Source: Bradyrhizobium sp. AUGA SZCCT0176 (GTDB taxonomy: Bacteria; Pseudomonadota; Alphaproteobacteria; Rhizobiales; Xanthobacteraceae). From it: DNA of 64,000 nt. The stretch is from NCBI RefSeq assembly GCF_018130145.1, contig NZ_JAFCMB010000008.1, positions 1-64,000 on the forward strand, in the 5' to 3' direction. The stretch's first letter is position 1. Each line of letters starts with the position of its first letter. The position numbers and the translations under genes were made by a program. Positions 39,890 to 49,824 of the stretch are shown piece after piece. The notes beneath the pieces are model-generated. The model ran no database searches, was not told the origin of the DNA, and saw only the letters and a list, made by a program, of their open reading frames with translations.

Positions 39890-42103
39890 TTATTGCACCC
39901 GGATCACCACGGTGTCGGCGGCGCCGGTCGCGTCGATGACCGTGAGGCGTGCAAAGCCCGGTCCGGGCGGCTCGACCAGACGTTGACGCCGGCTGCCGAT
40001 CTCGCCGACCGCGATACCGTTCACCAGCATGGTCAGCGGCAGCACGCCGCCAGCGACCTTGACCGGCATCGCCGAGAATTGCCCGTCGTTGGAACGGTCG
40101 ACGTCGATCCGTGAACCGTTCAGCGGAAACTGGATGCGCGGCGCCTGATCGCTGCCGGTGCGGACCAGTTCGCCAATGGGGCGGAAGCGCCGCAGCGGCA
40201 CCGGAAGCTTGGCGTTACCAGCGATCAGCGCGCCCTTGGGCGGTTTCGGCAATGGCGCAAAGGTTTTTCCGGTGCGCGCGAAGGCGTCGAACAGGATCGG
40301 CGCGGCGGCGGTACGGCCGACCAGCCCGGCCACCGGCGCGCCGTCGGGACGCCCGACCCATACGCCGATAGTGATGCGGCCGTCGAAACCGACCGACCAG
40401 GCATCGCGATAGCCGTAGCTGGTGCCGGTCTTGAAGGCGATCCGGTTGTGCACGCCGTTTTCCGGCGGCGGCGTGCCGATCAGGACGTTGCCGACCTGCC
40501 AGGCCGCGGCCTGATCCATCAGCCGCATCGGGTCGCGCTCGTCCTTGGCGATCATTATTTCGCGCAAGGGCTTTGTGGTGCCGAGCCGCGCCAGCCCCGC
40601 ATAGAGTTGCGCCAGATCCTGCAGGGTAACGCCGACGCCGCCGAGGCCCATGGCAAGGCCCGGCGCTTCGTCTTTCGGCAGCACCAGATTGCCGCCGGCC
40701 TGCTTCAGCCGCGACGACAGCCGGCTTGAGCCGACGCGGTCGAGCAGCGCGATCGCCGGCACGTTCAGGGACAGTTGCAGCGCCTTGCGCACGGGCACCG
40801 TGCCCTGAAACGTCATGTCGAAGTTTTCAGGCGCGTAGGAGCCGAACCGGATCGGACGATCGTCGATCAGGCTCTCCGGATGCACAAAGCCGTCTTCGAA
40901 GGCGAGACCGTAGATGAAGGGCTTTAGCGTCGATCCTGGCGAGCGCACCGCGCGGGTCATGTCGACCTGCCCGGCGCGCCGCTCGTCGAAATAATCCGAC
41001 GAGCCGACCCGCGCCAGCACGTCGCCGCTTTCATTGTCGACCGCGATCATCGCTACCGAAATGTTCGGCCCCTGCGCAATCGCGCGGTCGCGCGCCAGCG
41101 CTTCAAGGGTCTTCTGCAGGCCTGCATCCAGCGTCAGCTTGATGACCGGCGTATCCTTCACCGTCGCCATCGACTGGTCGGAGGAATGCGGCGCCAATAT
41201 CGGCATCGGCTTGCGCAGCCGCGGCACGGAGACGGCCTTGGCCTGAACCGAATCCTCTTCGGTTACGCGCTGCTCATTCACCATGCGTTCGAGCACGCGA
41301 TCGCGCGCGGCGCGGGCGACCTCGGGATGGCGGTCGAGGCGGCGGGTCTCCGGCGATTGCGGCAGCGCCACCAAGAGCGCCGCTTCCGCCAGCGAGAGCC
41401 GCTTCGGCTCCTTGCCGAAATAGGCGATCGAAGCGGCGCGCACGCCCTCCAGATTGCCGCCGAACGGCGCCAGCGCCAGATAGAGATCGAGGATCTGATC
41501 CTTGTTCAATTGCCGCTCGATCTGGATCGCGCGCACCATCTGGCGCAGCTTGGCGTAGACCGAGCGCTCCCGCCGCGGCTCCATCAGCCGCGCCAATTGC
41601 ATCGTAATCGTCGAACCACCGGAGACGATGTGGCCGCGCGTCATCAGCTGAAGTGCGGCACGGCCGAGCGCCAGCGGATCGACGCCGCGATGCGAGTGGA
41701 AGCGGCGATCTTCGTACGCCAGCAGCAGCTTGAGGTAGCCAGGATCGACGCCGGTTTTGGCATCGACCGGCAGCCGCCAGCGGCCGTCGGCCATCGCATA
41801 GGCCCGCAGCAATTTGCCGTTGCGGTCGACGATCGAGGTCGAGACCTTGCGCGCCTGCTCCAGCGGCAGCGGGCCGAGCGAGGCAACCCAGCCGGCGAAC
41901 GCGCCGGAGATGGCGAGAAGTACGACAGCCATTGCTGCCGCGAAGCGAACGATGCGTCGCTTTCCAGCACCGTCATGGTCCCGGCCATCCACGTCTTGCT
42001 TTGTATCAACAAAAGTCGTGGATGCCCGGGACATCTGCGCGAAGACGCGCTTCGCGCCTTTGCCCGGGCATGACGACTTCTGCTGGTTCGCGGGCGCACT
42101 CAT
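39890..42103 (-). CDS. pbpC: penicillin-binding protein 1C
   Basis: 737 residues, ATGA-overlapping the alpha-2-macroglobulin gene (42100-42103). One TM (~53-72), then the GT51 transglycosylase with LLAYEDRRFHSHRGVDPLA and GGSTITMQLARLM. The transpeptidase has S391-T-L-K394 (GSTLKPF), an SLN box and KTGTSYGYRDAW. The C-terminal BiPBP_C domain ends VVIRVQ. Residues ~9-45 are encoded by a palindromic dispersed repeat and have no counterpart in the family. PbpC proteins pair with bacterial alpha-2-macroglobulins, probably to repair cell wall when proteases breach the periplasm. Confidence 0.92.
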   Translation of the reverse strand: MSAPANQQKSSCPGKGAKRVFAQMSRASTTFVDTKQDVDGRDHDGAGKRRIVRFAAAMAVVLLAISGAFAGWVASLGPLPLEQARKVSTSIVDRNGKLLRAYAMADGRWRLPVDAKTGVDPGYLKLLLAYEDRRFHSHRGVDPLALGRAALQLMTRGHIVSGGSTITMQLARLMEPRRERSVYAKLRQMVRAIQIERQLNKDQILDLYLALAPFGGNLEGVRAASIAYFGKEPKRLSLAEAALLVALPQSPETRRLDRHPEVARAARDRVLERMVNEQRVTEEDSVQAKAVSVPRLRKPMPILAPHSSDQSMATVKDTPVIKLTLDAGLQKTLEALARDRAIAQGPNISVAMIAVDNESGDVLARVGSSDYFDERRAGQVDMTRAVRSPGSTLKPFIYGLAFEDGFVHPESLIDDRPIRFGSYAPENFDMTFQGTVPVRKALQLSLNVPAIALLDRVGSSRLSSRLKQAGGNLVLPKDEAPGLAMGLGGVGVTLQDLAQLYAGLARLGTTKPLREIMIAKDERDPMRLMDQAAAWQVGNVLIGTPPPENGVHNRIAFKTGTSYGYRDAWSVGFDGRITIGVWVGRPDGAPVAGLVGRTAAAPILFDAFARTGKTFAPLPKPPKGALIAGNAKLPVPLRRFRPIGELVRTGSDQAPRIQFPLNGSRIDVDRSNDGQFSAMPVKVAGGVLPLTMLVNGIAVGEIGSRRQRLVEPPGPGFARLTVIDATGAADTVVIRVQ
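41971..42079. repeat. REP-like palindromic repeat inserted in the 5' coding region of pbpC
   Basis: Outer arms CGTCATGGTCCCGG / TGCCCGGGCATGACG, inner arms CATCCACG / CGTGGATG, and a third hairpin GCGCGAAG / CTTCGCGC. I recall this unit (GTCATGCCCGGG...ACGTGGATGGCCGGG) as dispersed between genes in Bradyrhizobium. Here it is translated in frame as part of PbpC residues ~9-45. Confidence 0.8.
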
Positions 42104-45100
42104 TTGGCCGGACGCACCTCCACGGTGCCGGTGCCGGTGCGGCCATAGCGCGAGGGATTGTACATGTCCTCGACATAGGCCTGCGGCAGCACGTATTTGC
42201 CGGGGGAAACCGCGCGCACGACATAGGCGACGGTGAACACCGCCGTATCGTCGCTCGCGCGATCGATGGCCGCGGTGAAGCGGTCATCGCGGAACTCGGT
42301 ATTCTCCGGCTCCTCGCCGTCCTCGATCCAGTCCAGTGTGTTTTTGTCGCCGGAAGACACCAGCCGCGGGTTGTCGATCTCAAGGCCGGCCGGGAGATAG
42401 TCGGATACCATGATGTGCCCGTATTCCGGCTTGGCCTCGGTGATCTTCAGCACCACGGCGAAACGATCGTTCTGCTTGGCCTTGCTGATATCGGCGGGCT
42501 TGCCGTCGAGCGTGAAGTAATTGCGCTCGATCTTGAAGCCGTTCGAGGCGGCCGGCTCCGGCGTGACCGGCGAACCCGAGACCGACACCACCGCCTGCAC
42601 CGGTGCATCGCCGGTGTTGGTGATCTTGACCGGCCTGCCTGCCATCTGCTCCGCCTTGTAGCTGCGATAAGCCGCCGTCTTGATCGGCGAACCATCGATA
42701 TCGAGCGCCATCGTCTCCTTCGACAGCGCGCGCGAGGCCAACACCAGCCAGGCGTTTTCCTGCGTCGAGGTGTAGGGCGTCAGTCCCCGCGCCACTTCGA
42801 CCCGCTGCACCGCCTGCGTCAGCGTCGCCCGCGGGGCATTGCCTTCGCTGGCGAGCGACACCAAAGCTGCGGCATCGCGTAAAGCGCTGCCATAGTCGAC
42901 CCGGCCGAACTCGATCACGGGCTTCGGCGCCAGTGCATCGAGCGCAGCGCCGTAGACGCGTTCCGCCCTCGCCTTGTCGCCGACCAACGCCAGCGCCGCC
43001 GCCAATTGCGACTTCGCAATCGGCGTCGCCAGATTGCTCAGCTTGGTGTCGGCGAGGTAGCGCAGGTCGCCGATCGGGGCGGCGCCATTGCGTGCCAGCA
43101 CGTAGAGGCCGTAGGCCAGATCGCGGCCGCCGTCCTTTTCGGGCTCGTTGGCGTTGACCACCGAGTTGCGGATGCGGTCGAGCGCGCTCTTGAACAGCAC
43201 ATCCGGCACCGCAAAGCCCTTTTCACGGGCGCGGGTCAGGAAGTCAGTCACATAGGCGTCGAGCCAGGCATCGTCGCCGCCCGCCGACCAAAGGCCGAAC
43301 GAGCCGTTCGAGCCCTGACGTGCCAGCAGCCGCTCGATCGCGTCCTTGATGCGCTGATCGACCGCGGTGTCCATCGCCAGATGGGCGCCTGCCGCAAGGT
43401 CGTTGACGTAGAGCAGCGGCATCGCGCGGCTGGTGATCTGTTCGGAACAGCCGTGCGGATAGCGATCCAGCGCCTTCAGGATGGTCGCCGCATCGAGTGC
43501 GGTGGACAGGCTGACGGAGAGCGACACGCTGCCCGTTCCCGACACCAGGTCGGTAAACATGTCCGAGGTCAGCGTCAGGCTCTCGCCCTTGGCCAGGGTG
43601 CGGATCGAGCGGCGCGCCAGGACCTGCGTCGCCGCCTTGACGTCGAGCGCATAGTGCCGCGCCAGCGCCAGGCCGTTCGGCCCCTTGATATCGACGTCGA
43701 GATTGGCGGTGCCGGCGCCGCCGGCGTCGATCGCCAACGACATCGAGGTCCGCTGCTTGGCGGCGAGTTTCACAGTCGTCGCGGCATTGCCGGTTACCTT
43801 TACGGGCCCCGTCGTTTTGACGTTAATCGTATAGTCGCCGGGTGCACCTTCAACGTTGTCGAGATCAAAGCTCATGGTGCCGCGGTCGCCATTGAGCAGG
43901 AAGCGCGGCAATGTTGCCGTCAGCACCACGGGATCGCGCACGGTGACGTCGATGGTGGCGCGGCCAAGCCTTGTCGCACTCCAGGCCACCGCCATGACAC
44001 GCGCGGTGCCGGCGAACTCCGGAATGTCGAAGCTGATCTCGGCGGACCCGTCAGGGCCGACCGTGACGATGCCGGAATAAAGCGCGAGCGGTTTCTGGGT
44101 GGGCGGGCTGCCCTGCAGCTCGGCGCCGGCACCGTCACCGCCGGTCTTGAGCTGGCCGCGGGTACCCTGCATGCCGTCGATCAATTGCCCATAGAGGTCG
44201 CGGATCTCGGACGTGAGGCGGCGTTGGCCGAGATAGAAATCATCCGGCGCCGGCGGCTTGTAATTGGTCAGGTTCAGAATGCCGACATCCACCGCGGCGA
44301 CCACGATCTTGGCGTCTTCGCCGGGGTTGAGCCCGCCGAGTTTGACCGGAATCTTCAGCGCGGTGCCGGGGCGGACCAGCGGCGGCGGCGAGAGCGCCAC
44401 CTGCAGCGTGCGGGCCTTCTTGTCGATGCCGAACCATTTCAGGCCGATTGCCCGTCCGGGCATCCGCAGCGCCGCGGCGTCGAGCGGACGGCGCAACGTC
44501 GCCAGCACATAGGCGCCGGTACCCCAATCCTTGCCGACTGATAGCTTGACCTGCTGGGTGCCTTCCTTGACGTCCACGGTCTGGGTGGTGAGCAGGCGGT
44601 CGCCCAGGACGTTGATGGTCAGCTTGCCGGCCGTGCGGGCGTTGACCGACACCACCATGGTATCGCCGGACGCATATTCCGGCTTGTCGATCGAGGTTTC
44701 GAGGAGATCGGGGGTGTCGGCGCTGCCGTCCGAATACCAGCCGACGTCGAACTGGACCGAGGTGACCGGCCCGTCCGCCTCGGTCGATTTGACGTCGAGG
44801 CGATAGCGGCCAGGCTGCGGCGCCAGCGACACCCGCGCCGCCTTGTCGGCCGTGAGCGTCAGGTCGCCATCGGCGACGCGCGAGGTCGATTTGACCGGCT
44901 CATATTCCCAGGACGAATTCTGCCGGTACCACTGGTAGCGGGATTCCATCTTCAGGAGCTCGTAACGCAAGCCATCGCGCGGCAATTGCTTGCCATCGGG
45001 AGCGACGAACACCACGTCGAATTCGGCCTTGTCGCCCTCGGCGACGCTCTTGTCGCCAAACAGCGGCTTGATGCCGATCAGGGGCGTGGCAGGCGCCACG

Positions 45101-47307
45101 GGGAGTACCAGCTTGCGCTCGACGGCGCGGCCACCGGCCTCCGCCATCCGGACGAAGATTTGCGCCTCCTGCGGGCGGGTCGAAGTTGGCGCCTTGGCCA
45201 GCGACACCGGGAACGTCGCCACGCCATTGGCATCGGCCTCCGGCAGGTTCTCGATCGGGGTGCGCTCGTTGCTGGCGGTTTCCTCGTCGGCGACGCCGAA
45301 CTGGTAGCCGGGATAGCCCGGCCGCCCGGAGGCTGCCGAGGTGACCAGCATGTCGCCTTCGAGCTGCAGGCCGGAAGCCGGCGCACCGTAAAGGAAACGG
45401 CCATCGACCTTAAGTTCAACTGGAACTTCAGCTTTGATCATTTTCTCCTTGCTGGAGATGTTGAATTCGATCCGCTCGGGGATGTAGTCCTCGACCATGA
45501 AGGTGGTCTCGCCGACCGCCGATCCCTTGGGGTCCGTGAAGGCGCGTACCCGCCAGGTCCCGGTCGGGACCGCGGAATTGAGCGGCACCACCATGCTGCG
45601 GCCGCCCGCGCCCTGATCGGGTAGCACGGCACGGCGGAATTCGACGCCATCCGGACGCTCGATGACGAGGGTGAGCGGCCCGCCGGCCATGGCGTTGCCC
45701 TGCCCGTCGCGCAGCAGCGCGGTCAAGTAGACGGTTTCGGTGGAGCGGTAGACGCCGCGCTCGGCATAGACGAAGGCATCGGCGCCCGCCGGCACCACCC
45801 GACCGGACACGCCGCGGTCGGTGAGGTCGAACGCGTTGGTTTTGAGGCTGAGGAAAGCGTAGTCCGACTTTTCGCTCATGACCGTCAACAAGGCCGGCGA
45901 CAGCCCGCCCTCGCCGCGCGCCAATCCAGCCTCGAACAGCACGTGGCCGGAATCGTCGGTCTTGCGGGTCGCCAGGATCTCGTTGTTGCGCGCGATCAGC
46001 CGCACCTCGGCCTTGCCGACCGCCTCGGTGGATGCCAGCGAATTGACGAAGACGTGGATACCGTCATTGCCTGAAAACGCCGACAGGCCCATGTCGGAGA
46101 CGATGAACCACTGCGTCGCCAGCCGGCCGTCATCATCGCTGCCGGGGCCTTTGGCTGACGCCGTCATCACATAGACCCCCGGCTGCAGGTCGCCGAGCGC
46201 CTGGTCAACCGGGAAAGCGGTAATGACGTCCTGGTTGAGCGTGGTGGCGGTGGCGAGTTCGCCGGTCCAGACCTTGACGCCCTTCTCGTCGCCGAGATCG
46301 CCGAGCTGGTAGGTCGACAGCGTCTTCTGGAAGTCGCTGTCGATCACCGTGTTGATCAAATTGCGGTCGCCGATCCGGAACACGTTGACGTTCACCGCAG
46401 GCGTATTGACGCTGACCAGCGGGATGCCGCGCTGGCCGGTACGCGGCAGCACATAGGCGCGGCCGGTAAAGCGCACGAACGGCTTGCGGTCGCGGACATA
46501 GATGTTGAATTCGGCCGATTTCGGCAGGGTTTCCTTGACCGTGGACGGCAGGCCGGCACGCAGATTGATGTTGTAGCGCTCGCCGTGCTTCAGGCCGTCG
46601 ACGCAAAGCTGCTTGCCTTCGGCCGACAGCGCCGGCTTGTCGGTGCCGGCCAGCGCCAGAAACGGCGCAAAATCGACCCGTTTTGCCAGATCTTCAGAGA
46701 ACTGGAAGCACGCCCGCGGTGACGCGCCGTCGGAGTCCACGGTGTAATCCAAAAGACGAAAACCGTGTTGGTCGCGCATCTTCTCATATTGGCCGCGCAC
46801 CTCGGCGACCTCGCGCATGTCCAGCGACAGCCGCAGCGCATCCAGCGCCGGGCGCCAGAGCTTGCGGTCGGACATCGCCCGGCCCAGCACAGCCAGCGCA
46901 TCGGCTTCCTCGGCGGCGTTGCCGGCGCGCTGATAGGCGATGTAGGCCGCGGTCGAGGCGCGCTCGAGCAGGAAGGTCTGTTCGCTCGAGCTTGCGGAAC
47001 GGATCTGGAAGATGGTCTTGGCGAGTTTGAGCCAGTTGGCACTGTCTTCGGGCGTGGTGCCCGCGATCTGTCCGAGGATTTGTAGGCCGGTGCGGAAGTC
47101 GGAACGCTTGAAGGCGCTATCCGCATCGGTCCGCAGCGTCGCGCTGGATTTGGCGACCGGCCCCGCCTCGCTCTTGATCTGGGCCTCCAGCTTGATCGCG
47201 GAATCGGCGAGATCGTCGCGTTTGAAGGCTTTGTCTGCTGCCTGCGCTGCGACCAGGCCAAGCGCCAGCGTGGCGCAAACGACTGTGGCGCGAACCAAAC
47301 CGATCAT
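42100..47307 (-). CDS. bacterial alpha-2-macroglobulin with thioester
   Basis: 1735 residues from the ATG at 47307, with AAGGAG at correct spacing; codons up to 47415 are rejected. The Sec signal ends LVAAQAAD without a lipobox, so the protein is soluble in the periplasm rather than lipoprotein-anchored like E. coli YfhM. It has tandem MG domains, a bait-region area around TRGQLKTGGDGAGAELQG, the thioester motif H-G-C1287-S-E-Q and the helical TED domain (AMPLLYVNDLAAGAHL). It traps proteases covalently. The downstream pbpC is translationally coupled. Confidence 0.92.
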   Translation of the reverse strand: MIGLVRATVVCATLALGLVAAQAADKAFKRDDLADSAIKLEAQIKSEAGPVAKSSATLRTDADSAFKRSDFRTGLQILGQIAGTTPEDSANWLKLAKTIFQIRSASSSEQTFLLERASTAAYIAYQRAGNAAEEADALAVLGRAMSDRKLWRPALDALRLSLDMREVAEVRGQYEKMRDQHGFRLLDYTVDSDGASPRACFQFSEDLAKRVDFAPFLALAGTDKPALSAEGKQLCVDGLKHGERYNINLRAGLPSTVKETLPKSAEFNIYVRDRKPFVRFTGRAYVLPRTGQRGIPLVSVNTPAVNVNVFRIGDRNLINTVIDSDFQKTLSTYQLGDLGDEKGVKVWTGELATATTLNQDVITAFPVDQALGDLQPGVYVMTASAKGPGSDDDGRLATQWFIVSDMGLSAFSGNDGIHVFVNSLASTEAVGKAEVRLIARNNEILATRKTDDSGHVLFEAGLARGEGGLSPALLTVMSEKSDYAFLSLKTNAFDLTDRGVSGRVVPAGADAFVYAERGVYRSTETVYLTALLRDGQGNAMAGGPLTLVIERPDGVEFRRAVLPDQGAGGRSMVVPLNSAVPTGTWRVRAFTDPKGSAVGETTFMVEDYIPERIEFNISSKEKMIKAEVPVELKVDGRFLYGAPASGLQLEGDMLVTSAASGRPGYPGYQFGVADEETASNERTPIENLPEADANGVATFPVSLAKAPTSTRPQEAQIFVRMAEAGGRAVERKLVLPVAPATPLIGIKPLFGDKSVAEGDKAEFDVVFVAPDGKQLPRDGLRYELLKMESRYQWYRQNSSWEYEPVKSTSRVADGDLTLTADKAARVSLAPQPGRYRLDVKSTEADGPVTSVQFDVGWYSDGSADTPDLLETSIDKPEYASGDTMVVSVNARTAGKLTINVLGDRLLTTQTVDVKEGTQQVKLSVGKDWGTGAYVLATLRRPLDAAALRMPGRAIGLKWFGIDKKARTLQVALSPPPLVRPGTALKIPVKLGGLNPGEDAKIVVAAVDVGILNLTNYKPPAPDDFYLGQRRLTSEIRDLYGQLIDGMQGTRGQLKTGGDGAGAELQGSPPTQKPLALYSGIVTVGPDGSAEISFDIPEFAGTARVMAVAWSATRLGRATIDVTVRDPVVLTATLPRFLLNGDRGTMSFDLDNVEGAPGDYTINVKTTGPVKVTGNAATTVKLAAKQRTSMSLAIDAGGAGTANLDVDIKGPNGLALARHYALDVKAATQVLARRSIRTLAKGESLTLTSDMFTDLVSGTGSVSLSVSLSTALDAATILKALDRYPHGCSEQITSRAMPLLYVNDLAAGAHLAMDTAVDQRIKDAIERLLARQGSNGSFGLWSAGGDDAWLDAYVTDFLTRAREKGFAVPDVLFKSALDRIRNSVVNANEPEKDGGRDLAYGLYVLARNGAAPIGDLRYLADTKLSNLATPIAKSQLAAALALVGDKARAERVYGAALDALAPKPVIEFGRVDYGSALRDAAALVSLASEGNAPRATLTQAVQRVEVARGLTPYTSTQENAWLVLASRALSKETMALDIDGSPIKTAAYRSYKAEQMAGRPVKITNTGDAPVQAVVSVSGSPVTPEPAASNGFKIERNYFTLDGKPADISKAKQNDRFAVVLKITEAKPEYGHIMVSDYLPAGLEIDNPRLVSSGDKNTLDWIEDGEEPENTEFRDDRFTAAIDRASDDTAVFTVAYVVRAVSPGKYVLPQAYVEDMYNPSRYGRTGTGTVEVRPAK

Positions 47308-47598
47308 GATGGAGCTCCTTGGGCGGACGACCGCCTCGTAACGGACGAAAAGTGCGCGAAAAGGTGACGGACTGATGGCGATGGAAGAGGCTTGCGAAAA
47401 AGTCGCATGCGGCATGGCTCTGACAGTCCAAGGTCCCGGACCGCACCGACAGGGGTTGCCGGCGCAGCATTGATTGACGGGCGGACCGATGGCAATGGTT
47501 CGCCGTCTGGCTTTGTCGCAGCCTGAAGGAAATCGGTTCGGAACGGACTTGGCTCCGAAGCGGATTTTTCATATTGGCAGTGTTAGAAAGACTCCGAC

Positions 47599-47675
47599 GG
47601 TCCCATAGCTCAACTGGATAGAGTAACGGATTTCTACTCCGTGGGTTGCAGGTTCGAATCCTGCTGGGATCGCCA
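47599..47675 (+). tRNA. tRNA-Arg (TCT)
   Basis: Cloverleaf: acceptor GGTCCCA / TGGGATC (one G-U), D-arm AGCTCAACTGGATAGAGT, anticodon stem ACGGA / TCCGT with loop TTTCTAC giving TCT (Arg), T-arm GCAGGTTCGAATCCTGC, and encoded CCA. 77 nt including CCA. No displaced repeat was seen next to it. Confidence 0.95.
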
Positions 47676-47870
47676 ATATTTTCAATCGGATAGCTGGTTT
47701 TTTCTCGAAAAAGCCGTGTCGCATTCTGTATTGAAGAGAACTCTTGGCTTTCATGGTTGTCGCTCGCCCGGTAACGGACCGAGCAGTCGCGGCTCGACAT
47801 TCGCTGGTCCGGCGAGCGCAAAGATGGCTTCGCGTGGCACCATAAGAAAGAGGCCGCCAACTGAGATGAC

Positions 47871-48116
47871 CTACGGATCGATAATCCCGGTGCCATCGTC
47901 TTCAAGGCGGAACGTACCTCGGCAAGCCATATGATATTTTCGCCCTACAACTGGCATCTCATCTTCCTTGCTGAACGACGACACGTTCACCACAAGTCGC
48001 TTTACCAGAACCTCTTTGAACCCATCCGGCTCCTCTAAAATCACCCGCCAAGTCCACTCGCCGTTGGGCGATTCAGCGGCCATCGTATTGTAGCGGTAGC
48101 GGATGAGATCGGTCAT
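47871..48116 (-). CDS. small conserved-looking hypothetical protein
   Basis: 81 residues, acidic/basic mixed, with an aromatic start MTDLIRYRYNTMAAESPNGE and an end TFRLEDDGTGIIDP that looks like a small beta-sheet domain. No signal or TM. No strong Shine-Dalgarno, but codon use is normal for the window. Function unknown. Confidence 0.55.
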   Translation of the reverse strand: MTDLIRYRYNTMAAESPNGEWTWRVILEEPDGFKEVLVKRLVVNVSSFSKEDEMPVVGRKYHMACRGTFRLEDDGTGIIDP

Positions 48117-48134
48117 TGATTGCAGGAGGTCCGA

Positions 48135-48242
48135 TTAGAGCCGTACCGCAGCGCCAAGGCTCAGGACGTAGAGGATGACCACAACCGCCAGCATGGCGAG
48201 TACCAGGTCAAAGCGGGACAATCTGAGACGCGACTTTTCCAT
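48135..48242 (-). CDS. 35-residue single-pass membrane peptide
   Basis: ATG at 48240-48242, TAA at 48135-48137. A basic N-terminus (MEKSRLRLSRFD) is followed by one hydrophobic helix (LVLAMLAVVVILYVLSLGAA) and VRL. The clean charge-then-helix layout is typical of a real small membrane protein. Ribosome-binding site weak (GAGCGG). It lies between two other small genes on the same strand. Function unknown. Confidence 0.5.
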   Translation of the reverse strand: MEKSRLRLSRFDLVLAMLAVVVILYVLSLGAAVRL

Positions 48243-48320
48243 GGCCGCTCGTCTAGCAATATGGAGCTGATGAATCAAACGGACGCTGTGTGAGACGGGT
48301 TCTTTGGTAGACGAAAGACT

Positions 48321-48509
48321 TCAATCCAGCTTTCGCGCTTCTGCCGGCAGCATGATCGGGATGCCGTCCCGGATCGAGTATGCGAGGTGTGCCGAACGGG
48401 AGATCAGTTCCTGTTTTACCTCGTCAAACTCCAGCGGCCCCTTGGTCAGGGGACATACCAACAATTCAAGCAATTTGGGTGAGATCTTGCGAGGCTCGGC
48501 CATGGCCAT
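48321..48509 (-). CDS. Trm112-family protein
   Basis: 62 residues from the ATG at 48509; the frame reaches 48533. It shows ISPKLLELLVCPLTKGPLEFD and the end IRDGIPIMLPAEARKLD, the YcaR/UPF0434 form of Trm112. The usual second-cysteine positions are not conserved, so zinc binding is doubtful. In bacteria these small proteins are often beside lipid-A or tRNA/rRNA methylation genes. Adjacent genes give no hint here. Confidence 0.85.
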   Translation of the reverse strand: MAMAEPRKISPKLLELLVCPLTKGPLEFDEVKQELISRSAHLAYSIRDGIPIMLPAEARKLD

Positions 48510-48788
48510 CTCATAGACCGGGACTTCAATCATTTCAATTCAGACTGTCCGGGCGCGTCGCCGATGATGCTTCAGTAAAGGACGCCGGAGGATGGACGAC
48601 ACTGGTTGCCGAAGCGCGCAGAACGGGCGCGCCTCAATAGCGGTACGCGCGCCCTCACCAGCCGCTCACACTCGGAAAGCTCCGACTGCTGGCGCATCTA
48701 TTACGGTGATGTTCAGGTCGGCACGATAGCGGTTCAGTCAAGGTTGCCGGGTCAAGGCTAAGCGTGGCTATCCGCGGTCGGCAAATTG

Positions 48789-49226
48789 TTAAGGAGTTGA
48801 CGGGATCAGAGCGAGTGGATTGAATATGCAGAACAGGATCGTGGCGAGGAACATGCTGCAAATCATCCCGATCTCGATGATCGACGATCGATATCGCAAC
48901 GGCGCCGGAATATACACGGGGCTCGCTACGTCGTTTGCACCCATCTTTACCAGCGCTTGGCGGTAGCCTTTCCACGATCTTACGTTCTCGATGATGATTA
49001 GGGCACTCATCACGGCGATGGCGATGACAAGAAAGTTGGAGAACGTTTCGTAGATCTGGGAATTGCCGCCTCTTTTGCTGGCATCCGCTTGAAGACTGAT
49101 CCAGATCGTCCCTCCCACAACGGCCGAGAAGAGCCGTATAAATTGATTGAATGATTCGTATATTTTCTGACTACGATCCGCTATTTGTTTGGTGAGAAAT
49201 TCGTAGTGCTTATCTTCGGAAACCAT
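48789..49226 (-). CDS. small multi-pass membrane protein, unknown
   Basis: 145 residues from the ATG at 49226, with GGAGGG 6 nt upstream; codons to 49337 are not supported. An N-terminal amphipathic helix (SEDKHYEFLTKQIADRSQKI) is followed by hydrophobic segments at ~26-42, ~58-78 and ~112-135, with the last ending near FNPLALIPSTP. The family is not recognised. Neighbours are an intergenic stretch and a Trm112-like gene. Confidence 0.55.
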   Translation of the reverse strand: MVSEDKHYEFLTKQIADRSQKIYESFNQFIRLFSAVVGGTIWISLQADASKRGGNSQIYETFSNFLVIAIAVMSALIIIENVRSWKGYRQALVKMGANDVASPVYIPAPLRYRSSIIEIGMICSMFLATILFCIFNPLALIPSTP

Positions 49227-49824
49227 TGTGCCCTCCAGATCCGTAATTGATAAATCAACCCTTTGGTGGTCGGTCTTCAATACCTGATTTGCAGCAGAAT
49301 ATGGAGTCAGGTTGCGCATGCGATACGCCACAACCAACGACCGTTGCAGCCGTCGTGGAGAGAGTTCAGCCCGCCAGACAGGCTGCGGCTCCAGCGAACT
49401 CAGGCGCCTCGCGATGTGCGGTGGCTCGTTGCTGTTCCCAGCCCAAGCTGCAGGACGATTTGCCTATCCGTTCGGGCCGCGCTTTAATAGCGCCATGCAC
49501 GCCCCGCGGCCCACCCGACAGGCTCGCGACTCAGCGGCCTAGCCGGTGCGTAGTATGTTCGCTGATACCACTTGAGTGGCAAACCGATTGCGTCTCCGGC
49601 GGCTATTGACGCGTGAAGCACCTCCGGTTCGCGACCTTATTTCCGATGCGAGTTGTAATCCAAAGTCAGCGCAACGCTGGTTCGAGCCGATCGAGACCCT
49701 GTGGCGCCACGATCGATATCGCGGTTACACCACGTTCAGAGGCGCATATGACGCACCCGCAGCCGGCGGTTCGTCATCAGATGTTTCCCGTGGCGACATA
49801 GGTGCTACCAGCGCCGTAGTGATA
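49227..49824. other. about 600 bp with no supported gene
   Basis: Frames are short and conflicting. The last part may be further decayed sequence of the repeat-protein relic that becomes readable at 49825. No RNA or mobile element recognised. Confidence 0.45.

Noticed and set aside
42006..42383. Minus-strand frame across the alpha-2-macroglobulin/pbpC junction
   Set aside because: Shadow frame in the wrong register of two real genes.
47117..47905. 262-codon minus-strand frame crossing tRNA-Arg
   Set aside because: Translation of a tRNA complement plus intergenic sequence; contains the well-known spurious SRIRTCNPR-type peptide.
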